A stretch of 64,000 bases of DNA, taken from positions 1 through 64,000 of the forward strand of contig DASTHI010000001.1 in the NCBI GenBank assembly GCA_035718275.1, written 5' to 3'. The DNA comes from Pseudolabrys sp035718275 (GTDB lineage: Bacteria > Pseudomonadota > Alphaproteobacteria > Rhizobiales > Xanthobacteraceae). Each line of letters begins with the position of its first letter. Position 1 is the first letter of the stretch. Shown here in pieces: positions 1-7,700 of this stretch. Made by a program: the position numbers and the translations under genes. The notes under the pieces are model-generated. The model did not search any database, was not told the origin of the DNA, and was given only the letters and a program-made list of their open reading frames with translations.

Positions 1-9
1 GCGACTGAA

Positions 10-84
10 TGGTGGGCGCGACAGGGATCGAACCTGTGACCCCTACCATGTCAAGGTAGTGCTCTTCCGCTGAGCTACGCGCCC
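10..84 (-). tRNA. tRNA-Val (anticodon GAC)
   Basis: Read on the minus strand this is a complete cloverleaf of 75 nt including an encoded CCA end. The 7-bp acceptor stem is GGGCGCG/CGCGCCC. The anticodon arm is CTACC-TTGACAT-GGTAG, giving anticodon GAC (valine, GUC/GUU codons). The T-arm carries the TTCGATC loop. Nothing next to it resembles an integrase or a duplicated tRNA 3' end, so it shows no sign of being an integration site. Confidence 0.97.
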
Positions 85-184
85 TCGAAGGGAAATCATC
101 TATCGGCTTAATACCGGCCAGGCAAGGGCGCCAACCGTGCAGCATCTCTTTGCCAAGACCGACCCGTCAACTCCAAGTGCCAGT

Positions 185-544
185 TCAGGCCGCCAGCAAT
201 TTCTGCACTTCGGTGACAAGCTCGCGGAGGTGGACGGGTTTCGAAAGGACCTTGGCCTGCTTTGGAGCGTTGGAATCGGCATTGAGCGCGACCGCGGCAA
301 AGCCGGTGATGAACATGATCTTCATATCCGGATCGAGTTCAGCCGCTCGCCGGGCAAGCTCGATGCCATCCATCTCCGGCATGACGATGTCCGTGAGCAG
401 CAATTCGAAAGGTTCCTCGCGCAACCGATGATAGGCTGACAGGCCATTGTCATAGGAGGTTACGTCAAAACCGGCGTTCTGCAGCGCCTTCACCAGGAAG
501 CGGCGCATATCGGTATCGTCTTCAGCCAACAGGATCTTGGACAT
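185..544 (-). CDS. cpdR: CpdR-type single-domain response regulator
   Basis: A stand-alone receiver domain of 119 residues with no output domain. The acidic pocket E8-D9-D10, phosphoacceptor D52 (in TDIVMPEMDG), T80 and K102 are all present. The sequence, including the stretch MFITGFAAVALN and the ending SKPxHLRELV, closely matches what I remember of Caulobacter CpdR. That protein is dephosphorylated through the CckA-ChpT relay and then helps bring ClpXP and its substrates to the cell pole. The ATG at 544 is preferred over an in-frame GTG at 556 because family members start with M-(S/K)-(K/R)-ILLAEDD. The same cell-cycle role here is inferred from similarity only. Confidence 0.88.
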   Translation of the reverse strand: MSKILLAEDDTDMRRFLVKALQNAGFDVTSYDNGLSAYHRLREEPFELLLTDIVMPEMDGIELARRAAELDPDMKIMFITGFAAVALNADSNAPKQAKVLSKPVHLRELVTEVQKLLAA

Positions 545-726
545 ACGCAAAACCACCCCGTCCGGCCACTTTGGCCGTCTCAGCGCCCCGATTAAGACTT
601 ATGCCCGGTAAATAACGGGTGAACCGAAAGCATGGCTTGGCTTTGTGGCAGAGGCGTGAACAATAGGTTGCCAGGAATGCTTTTGCCGATGCGTGACCCG
701 ATCAACGAGAGCAGCCACGGCCACTT

Positions 727-1614
727 ATGAGCGAAATTCGAGACGAGCTTGACCCGCCGTTCGAAATCCTCGAGCCGAAGACTTGCGGGGGGCCGGTCAT
801 ATTCAATTCACCGCATAGCGGCTCGATCTATCCCCGCGATTTCCTGGCCTCGTGCAGGCTTGATATCGGGACCTTGCGCCGCTCTGAAGACAGCTTCGTA
901 GATGAGTTGATCCTAGGCGTCGTGCGTCGCGGCTATCCCATGATGCGCGCCCACTTCCCCCGCTGCTTCGTCGACGTCAATCGCGAGCCCTACGAACTCG
1001 ACCCACGCATGTTTGAGGGTCGCCTGCCGTCTTTTGCGAATACGCGCTCGATGCGCGTCGCTGGCGGACTCGGTACGGTTGCAAGAGTCGTCGGAGATGC
1101 CCAGGAGATCTACGATCAGCGAATTCCGATTGACGACGCATTGCGACGCATCGAGAGCCTCTACAAGCCCTATCATCGCAGCCTGCGTCGCCTTTTCGTC
1201 CGTTTGCATCAGGAATTCGGCGCGGCCGTCCTGATCGACTGCCACTCGATGCCTTCGACGGCGGGTCACAGGGACGAGCGGCCACGGCCGGAATTTGTGC
1301 TCGGTGACCGCTATGGCACGAGCTGCGTGGGCATTGTGGCGGATACGGTCGAGAAAACCCTACGGTCTCGCGGATACACCGTCAGCAGGAATAAGCCGTA
1401 TGCGGGCGGCTTCATTACGGAGCATTACGGAAATCCTGCGGCCGGACTGCATGCGATCCAGCTGGAGATCAATCGCGCCCTCTACATGGACGAGCGCCGC
1501 TATCAACGGTCCTCAATGTTCGAACATCTCGCCGCAGACATGGAGGTCCTCGCAGAGAGCATTGCCGCGATCCCGCTGGAGCAGTTGCGGCCCTACCGTT
1601 CGGCGGCTGAATAG
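727..1614 (+). CDS. N-formylglutamate amidohydrolase family protein
   Basis: A 295-residue protein of the HutG/FGase family, which hydrolyses N-formyl-L-glutamate to formate and glutamate in one branch of histidine breakdown. Family signatures seen are NSPHSG (27-32), VDVNREPYELDPRMF (82-96) and the metal-ligand motif DCHSMPS (171-177). No hut genes are nearby, so the physiological substrate is open; many alphaproteobacterial paralogues sit alone like this. There is no signal peptide. The start has no strong Shine-Dalgarno sequence, but the N-terminus matches family length. Confidence 0.88.
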   Translation: MSEIRDELDPPFEILEPKTCGGPVIFNSPHSGSIYPRDFLASCRLDIGTLRRSEDSFVDELILGVVRRGYPMMRAHFPRCFVDVNREPYELDPRMFEGRLPSFANTRSMRVAGGLGTVARVVGDAQEIYDQRIPIDDALRRIESLYKPYHRSLRRLFVRLHQEFGAAVLIDCHSMPSTAGHRDERPRPEFVLGDRYGTSCVGIVADTVEKTLRSRGYTVSRNKPYAGGFITEHYGNPAAGLHAIQLEINRALYMDERRYQRSSMFEHLAADMEVLAESIAAIPLEQLRPYRSAAE

Positions 1615-1617
1615 GGA

Positions 1618-1706
1618 TAAAAAAAGGGGCCGCTAGCGGTTGCGAGCGGCCCAAGTCTAGGGAGGAAACGCCCAAGGAGGGCAGCGGTAGCTCTCGCTAC
1701 CGCAGT
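1618..1706 (-). ncRNA. suhB/alpha-r14-type trans-acting sRNA
   Basis: On the minus strand the order is promoter, hairpin, single-stranded CU-rich segment, terminator. A -35-like CTTGAT (1739-1734) and -10-like TATTTA (1716-1711) lie 17 nt apart. They are followed by a perfect 8-bp hairpin with a GAGA loop (1703-1684), then an open segment with two anti-Shine-Dalgarno blocks, CCTCCTTGGG (1680-1671) and CCTCCC (1665-1660). The end is an 8-bp stem (1652-1645 with 1634-1627) and a run of seven Ts (1625-1619). This architecture and the location next to an inositol-phosphatase-family gene match the rhizobial suhB RNA motif/alpha-r14 sRNAs. The family name is from memory, and the 5' end is estimated from the promoter. 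Confidence 0.7.
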
Positions 1707-1904
1707 GCAATAAATAGACCGCGCCGCACAAAAATCAAGGATAGGTGACCATTTATCTATGCTATTTTGCATGGCTGCCTGCCGCTCCCGTCTCGTTCCA
1801 TCCAAGCCCGGGACTACACGATGGCGATCAACTTTCCGTCCCGCTTTGCAGCTCGCGTTCTGGCGCCGCGGCGATGCGTGTGTGCTACGCATTGGGTCGG
1901 CTGA

Positions 1905-2687
1905 ATGACGGCTGTCGATTTCGCTTCTTTCGTCGATCAGTTGGCAACCGCTTCGGGCGACACGATCCTGCCGTTCTTTCGGACCGCGCTCGCGATAGAA
2001 AACAAAGCGATTGGCGGATTTGACCCGGTCACGGCCGCCGATCGCGCCGCCGAACAGACGATGCGCGCCTTGATCCGCAAGCATTTTCCCGATCATGGCA
2101 TCCTCGGCGAAGAATACGGATCGGAACGGACCGACGCAGAGTATGTCTGGGTGCTCGATCCGATCGACGGCACGAAGTCGTTTATTTCCGGAATGCTGGC
2201 CTGGGGGACTCTCATCGGCTTGATGCGATTTGGCGAACCAGTGTTCGGAGCCGTGCACCAACCATTCACGCGCGAGCGCTTTTCGGGTGACGGCGGCGCC
2301 GCGACTTACCGCGGCCCAGCCGGTGATCGCAATTTGCGGGTGCGTCAGTGCACGAGCATCGAGGAAGCCCTTCTTTTCACAACAAGCCCGTTGCTCATGA
2401 ATGCAAGCGATCGTAGCGCTTTCGCAAAGCTCGAGGAGCGAGTGAAGCTCTCGCGCTACGGGGGCGATTGCTACGCTTACTGCATGCTGGCGTCAGGCCT
2501 GATCGACCTGATCATCGAGACCGAAATCAAGCCCTACGACATTGTCGCGATCATGCCGATCATCGCCGGTGCCGGCGGCATCGTCACCACGTGGGAAAAC
2601 GGCCCGGCGCAGGCCGGCGGGCGCATCATCGTCGCCGGCGATCGCGCGGTTCACGCAGCCGCACTGGACATCCTGAACGCAAGCTAA
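1905..2687 (+). CDS. hisN: Histidinol-phosphatase, inositol monophosphatase family
   Basis: A 260-residue Mg-dependent phosphatase. Metal-binding motifs are GEEYG (68-72) and DPIDGTKSF (85-93), with a C-terminal motif in YGGDCYAYCMLASG near residues 187-200. The GGDCYAY variant and overall sequence fit the HisN branch, which dephosphorylates L-histidinol phosphate in histidine synthesis, better than inositol-1-phosphatase (SuhB). The 3' end overlaps the convergent hydrolase gene by 4 bp. The gene lies just downstream of, and opposite to, the sRNA described at 1618-1706. Specificity for histidinol phosphate is inferred. Confidence 0.85.
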   Translation: MTAVDFASFVDQLATASGDTILPFFRTALAIENKAIGGFDPVTAADRAAEQTMRALIRKHFPDHGILGEEYGSERTDAEYVWVLDPIDGTKSFISGMLAWGTLIGLMRFGEPVFGAVHQPFTRERFSGDGGAATYRGPAGDRNLRVRQCTSIEEALLFTTSPLLMNASDRSAFAKLEERVKLSRYGGDCYAYCMLASGLIDLIIETEIKPYDIVAIMPIIAGAGGIVTTWENGPAQAGGRIIVAGDRAVHAAALDILNAS

Positions 2688-3628
2688 AAACGCGGTGTGC
2701 CCGGCACGAAGGCATCAAATGCCGCCCAGAACTGTACGCGATATTGATCCTGCTCCTGCAAGATCTCGTGCTTCGCGCCGGGCAGGATGAGATGCCGGCC
2801 TGCGAGCAAATATTGTCCGAAGGTTTCGATTGCAGATGTCGACACGACTTCATCACGCCCCGCTGCAACCATGAGAATGGGCTGACGGATGCTCGCAGGA
2901 TAGGAAGGCTCGGCAAACTGCTTCATCTGGCGCAGTGCCACATCAGCCCAGGCGACCGTCGGTGCGCCGAGGCCGAGCGCCGGCTCTTTTTCGAGGACTG
3001 CTGCGTTTCGCGCGTATCGTACGGGATCCGATGTCAGAACATTGCCGATGAAGCTTTCCGTCCCGGGGGCCGTCGAGTCCCCAGTCGGGACGTAAGCACC
3101 ACCGCTGCCGATCAATCGCATCAGACGCGTAAGTGGACCAGCCATCCGCACCAGACGACTCGACGGCAGCCCAATCATCGGAGCAGTCAGCACTATTCGT
3201 TCGAACCAGCGACTGCCGTCATGACAGGCGCGAATGATAACCGCGCCGCCCATGGAATGCCCCAGCGCGAAAAATGGAGGCGGACAGTCCGGAAGCACGA
3301 TCTGCTCCATTATGGCTTCCAGGTCCGTGATGTAGTTCGAAAAACTCCGCACGTAGCCTTTCTGCCGATTCGAGAGCGCCCGATCCGAAAGGCCCTGCCC
3401 ACGCCAGTCGAAGGTTGCTACCGCGAAGCCACGCGCGCGCAGATCGCGCACGGTCTCAAAATATTTCTCTATGAACTCGGCGCGTCCCTGCAGGATGACG
3501 ACGGTGCCCTTTCGGCCTGGCGGCGGCGCCCATCGGGCAAAACGGAGGTTGACCCCATCCGGGGTCTTGATGGCGCCGGCCACCACACCTTCGGGCACCG
3601 GATTGGCGGGAATTGAGACGAGTTTCAT
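2684..3628 (-). CDS. Alpha/beta hydrolase, PldB-like lysophospholipase
   Basis: A serine hydrolase with the nucleophile elbow GHSMGG near residue 125. The acid (GRDEVVST) and the histidine (GAKHEILQE) follow in the C-terminal part, as in the monoacylglycerol lipase/PldB group. Preceding blocks LQGRAEFIEKY and FDWRGQGLSDR are typical of that group. There is no signal peptide, so it probably acts in the cytosol. The ATG at 3628 is chosen over a TTG at 3643; neither has a clear ribosome site. It is convergent with hisN and overlaps it by 4 bp. The substrate is unknown. Confidence 0.82.
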   Translation of the reverse strand: MKLVSIPANPVPEGVVAGAIKTPDGVNLRFARWAPPPGRKGTVVILQGRAEFIEKYFETVRDLRARGFAVATFDWRGQGLSDRALSNRQKGYVRSFSNYITDLEAIMEQIVLPDCPPPFFALGHSMGGAVIIRACHDGSRWFERIVLTAPMIGLPSSRLVRMAGPLTRLMRLIGSGGAYVPTGDSTAPGTESFIGNVLTSDPVRYARNAAVLEKEPALGLGAPTVAWADVALRQMKQFAEPSYPASIRQPILMVAAGRDEVVSTSAIETFGQYLLAGRHLILPGAKHEILQEQDQYRVQFWAAFDAFVPGTPRF

Positions 3629-3789
3629 CTGGCTGGAAGGCAAGCCCGAAGCGGCTCAGTGGCGCGTTATAGCAGGGCACGCCAGCGGCTCAATTGGAAG
3701 TCACCAGCGAAGCGCAATTCATAGCATCAACAGCCTGTCTGCCGAGCCAACAGGGTCCTTGCAGGCTCCGGGAACCGCCCCCATATCCG

Positions 3790-3878
3790 GCATGCGCAGG
3801 CCTCATAGGCTGCGCACGGTTTGTCCGGCCCTTTGGCGGACCACCGCATGTCGCTCAACAATGGAGGATATGCCATGC
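3790..3878 (+). promoter_or_regulatory. ROSE-like RNA thermometer in the hsp20 5' UTR
   Basis: Three consecutive hairpins precede the hsp20 start. The first is TGCGCAG/CTGCGCA (3793-3799 with 3810-3816), extended by CCT/AGG. The second is GTCCG/CGGAC (3823-3827 with 3837-3841). The last pairs GCATG (3846-3850) with CATGC (3874-3878), which contains the start codon, and TCGCTC (3851-3856) with the Shine-Dalgarno GAGGA (3864-3868), leaving one G bulged. A UYGCU segment opposing AGGA with a bulged G is the signature of ROSE elements of rhizobial small heat-shock genes. Melting on warming would free the ribosome site. Confidence 0.72.
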
Positions 3879-4330
3879 GAACATTCGATCTTTCCCCCCT
3901 TTACCGTTCGACTGTCGGCTTTGACCGTCTGTTCTCGATGCTTGACGGATTCGAGGCTGCCCCGGGCTACCCGCCCTACAATATCGAACGCACCGGTGAA
4001 AACGACTATCGCGTCACGGTCGCGGTTGCCGGTTTTTCCCAAAATGAGCTCTCGATCGAGGCGCGCGAGAATACGCTAACGATCAAGGGCGCCAAGCAAA
4101 GCAAGCAAGAAGAGACCGGCGAGGTTCTCTATCAGGGCATTGCTGCGCGGGCATTCGAGCGCGTCTTCCAGCTTGCCGATCACGTCCAGGTCAAGCGCGC
4201 AAGCCTCGAGAATGGGCTGCTCCACGTCGATCTGACGCGGGAGATCCCAGAAGCCAAGAAACCGCGCCAGATCCCCATCGGCAGCGCCACGTCGAAGGCT
4301 GAGGTCATTGAATCCAAGGCGGCAGCCTGA
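3875..4330 (+). CDS. Hsp20 family small heat-shock protein
   Basis: A 151-residue IbpA-class small heat-shock protein. It has a short N-terminal arm (MRTFDLSPLYRSTVGFDRLF), an alpha-crystallin domain from about residue 35 to 130 with the VAVAGF and ENGLLHVDL segments, and an I-x-I-like tail (RQIPI) used for oligomer assembly. Such proteins hold unfolding clients for DnaK/ClpB. The ATG at 3875 is fixed by the GGAGGA ribosome site at 3863-3868, which lies inside the proposed thermometer. A strong terminator follows, so the gene is monocistronic. Confidence 0.93.
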   Translation: MRTFDLSPLYRSTVGFDRLFSMLDGFEAAPGYPPYNIERTGENDYRVTVAVAGFSQNELSIEARENTLTIKGAKQSKQEETGEVLYQGIAARAFERVFQLADHVQVKRASLENGLLHVDLTREIPEAKKPRQIPIGSATSKAEVIESKAAA

Positions 4331-4353
4331 CCATCAACGATCAACATCAGGCA

Positions 4354-4381
4354 AGCGCCCCGTAGCCGGGGCGCTTTTTTT
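4354..4381 (+). terminator. Rho-independent terminator after hsp20
   Basis: A perfect 9-bp GC-rich stem, AGCGCCCCG/CGGGGCGCT, with a four-base loop is followed directly by seven Ts. It lies 23 bp after the hsp20 stop codon. Confidence 0.93.
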
Positions 4382-4767
4382 GCGGATGGAACCGACCAAA
4401 GAACAAGGGTCGACGCAACGACGTTGCGGTCGGCGCGCCGAAAAGCTTCGGGCATTGCAGGCCCTTTCGCCTTTGCGCAACTAAACATAAGATTTGGCGT
4501 GGACCGGCCTTGTGCGCGAGAGCAAAATTTGGCATGGTCCATTAGGACAGTAATGCTGTCCTAATTTGGCGAGCACGGGTGGCGGCTCTCAGGTCGCAGG
4601 GGCAGACATCGGTGGCGCCCGGACAGGTGCAGCCACGGGCGGTGAAAAAAGCCGGACACGGCTGCCCTTCTAGAGATCGTTTCGCGATGACCGCGCGAGC
4701 TGCGATGGCCCGCGGATGAGGCGGGTGCGCCGGAAAACCGACGGTGCACCAGCGGAGGCAGGGCGAG
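4382..4767. promoter_or_regulatory. gltB upstream region with dyad and spaced repeats
   Basis: A 386-bp stretch without a gene. It holds a perfect dyad TTAGGACAG-TAATG-CTGTCCTAA at 4542-4564 and three copies of ATTTGGC (4492, 4527, 4564) spaced 35 and 37 bp apart. The first two extend to a 14-bp near-repeat, ATTTGGCGTGGACC versus ATTTGGCATGGTCC. The last 180 bp before gltB show no RNA motif I recognise. A GGAGG ribosome site at 4754-4758 decides the gltB start. The dyad may be an operator for gltBD; which regulator binds is unknown, and I found no sigma-54 promoter. Confidence 0.5.
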
Positions 4768-7700
4768 ATGAATGAAATGAACCGCAGCTCCGGATGGTCG
4801 GCTTACCCAACTGCTGATCCGGGCACGCCGCCTGCGCGGGGCCTTTACGATCCGGCGCTGGACAAGGATTCGTGCGGGGTCGGATTCATCGCAGACATCA
4901 AAGGACGCAAGTCGCACCAACTCATCGAAGATGGTCTGCAGATTCTTTGTAATCTCGAGCATCGCGGTGCCGTCGGTGCCGATCCGCGCATGGGCGATGG
5001 CGCGGGCATCCTGGTCCAGATTCCGCACAAGTTTTTTGCGAAGGAGTGCGCAAAACTTGGGATCAGGCTTCCCAAGCCGGGCGAGTATGCCGTCGGTTAT
5101 CTGTTCATGCCGCAGGATCCGAACTGGCGGCAGATTATCCGCGATATCTATGCCGAGGTCATCGCGCGCGAGAAGCTCACCCTTCTTGGCTGGCGCGAAG
5201 TGCCAACCGACAATTCGACACTCGGCGAGTCCGTCAAGCCGACAGAGCCGAAGCACATGCAGGTGTTTATCGGCCGCGGTAAAACGAAGATCTCGCAAGA
5301 TGAATTCGAGCGACGGCTCTACATCCTGCGCAAGTCAATCTCTAACGCGATTTATCGCCGCCGCGAGCGCCGGACGTCCGGATACTATCCGGTATCAATT
5401 TCCAGTCGGACGGTGATCTACAAGGGAATGTTCCTCGCAGACCAGCTCTGCACCTATTACCCCGATCTGCATGACCCGGATTTCGAAAGCGCGCTCGCAC
5501 TGGTACACCAGCGATTCTCGACGAATACTTTCCCGACCTGGTCGCTCGCGCATCCTTATCGTTACATCGCGCATAACGGCGAAATCAATACGCTCCGCGG
5601 CAACGTGAACTGGATGGCTGCCCGTCAGGCATCTGTCTCGTCGCCACTATTCGGTTCCGACATCAACAAATTGTGGCCGATTTCCTACGAAGGTCAGTCG
5701 GACACTGCCTGCTTTGACAACGCGCTCGAATTCCTCGTGCAAGGCGGCTACTCGTTAGCTCACGCCATGATGATGATGATTCCCGAAGCTTGGGCGGGCA
5801 ACCCGCTCATGGACGAGGAACGGCGTGCGTTCTACGAATACAATGCGGCACTCATGGAGCCGTGGGACGGCCCTGCCGCGATTGCCTTCACGAACGGCAA
5901 GCAGATCGGTGCCACGCTCGACCGCAACGGATTGCGGCCGGCTCGCTATCTGGTCACACGCGACGATCGCATCATCATGGCATCGGAGACGGGCGTCCTG
6001 CCGATTCCCGAAAAGGATATCGTCAAGAAATGGCGGCTGCAGCCGGGCAAGATGCTTCTGGTCGATCTCGAGGAAGGTCGCCTGATTCCCGACGAAGAAT
6101 TGAAGGCGACCCTGGCGAGGAGCCATCCCTATAAGGAGTGGCTCGGCAACACACAGATCGTCCTCGAGGAACTGCCCGGAACTGCCAATGTCGCACCGAT
6201 CTCGAATTTGGCGCTGCTCGATCGTCAGCAGGCGTTCGGATACACCCAGGAAGATCTGAAATTCCTGATGACACCAATGGCGACGACTGGGGAAGAGGCC
6301 GTCGGATCCATGGGCAACGACACACCAATATCAGCGTTGTCCGACAGGCCGAAATCGCTTTTCACTTACTTCAAACAGAATTTCGCGCAGGTCACCAACC
6401 CACCGATCGATCCAATCCGCGAAGAACTGGTGATGAGTCTTGTCTCCATCATCGGGCCGCGTCCGAACATCTTCGATCTCGAAGGGACGTCGAAGGCCAA
6501 GCGCCTCGAAGTCCGCCAGCCAATCCTGACGAATGAAGACTTGGAGAAAATCCGGTCGATTTCGACGATGACTGGCGATCATTTCAAGTCGAGCAGTTTC
6601 GATATCACTTTTCCGGCCGAGCACGGCGCTGACGGCATGGAATGGGCGCTCGATGCCTTGTGCGAGCGTGCCGAAGAGGAAGTGCGCAACGGCTGCAACA
6701 TCATCATTCTATCGGACCGCAAGGCGAGCGTTGATCGCATCCCGATCCCGGCCCTGCTCGCTTGCGCCGCAGTGCATCACCACCTGATCCGTAACGGACT
6801 GCGTACGTCGGTGGGGATGGTGCTCGAAACGGGTGAGCCGCGCGAGATTCATCATTTCGCGTGCCTGGCTGGCTACGGGGCAGAGGCCATTAATCCTTAT
6901 CTGGCTTTCGAGACCCTGATTGCGATGAAGGGCGATCTGCCGGGTAAGCCGACCGATGAGGGGGAAATCGTCAAAAAATACATTAAGGCGATCGGCAAAG
7001 GACTGCTCAAGGTGATGTCGAAGATGGGCATCTCCACCTATCAGTCGTACTGCGGAGCGCAGATTTTTGACGCTGTCGGACTGCGGCAGGACTTCGTCGA
7101 CAAGTATTTCACCGGAACGCACACGCGCATAGAGGGCGTTGGGCTTGCCGAGATCGCCGAGGAAACGGTGCGCCGTCACCGTGACGCTTTCAGCGATGCG
7201 CCGATTTATCGTTCGATGCTCGATGTCGGCGGGGACTATGCGGTCCGCGTGCGGGGCGAGGATCACGTCTGGACCACCGAGACCGTGAAGCAACTGCAGC
7301 ATGCAGTGCGCGGCAACTCACAGGATCATTATCGCGCTTTTGCGCAGATCGTGAACGATCAGAACGAGCGGCTGCTGACCATCCGCGGCATGTTCCGCCT
7401 GAAAAGCGCCGAAGAGGACGGGCGCAAGCCGGTCCCGTTACAGGAGGTAGAACCGGCCAGGAACATCGTGCGCCGCTTCTCGACTGGCGCCATGTCGTTT
7501 GGGTCGATCTCGCGCGAAGCTCACACCACGCTTGCCATTGCAATGAACCGCATTGGCGGGAAATCCAACACCGGGGAAGGTGGTGAGGAAGCCGATCGCT
7601 TCAAGCCGCTGCCGAATGGCGATTCCATGCGCTCGGCGATCAAGCAGGTTGCATCAGGCCGCTTCGGTGTCACCGCGGAATATCTCGTCAATTCGGACAT

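Noticed and set aside
10..84. tRNA-Val as an attachment site of an island
   Set aside because: No integrase gene or repeated tRNA 3' end was seen in the window.
4571..4767. Sigma-54 promoter for gltBD
   Set aside because: A GG...GC pair can be found, but the 13-base spacing is wrong for the -24/-12 elements (10 bases).
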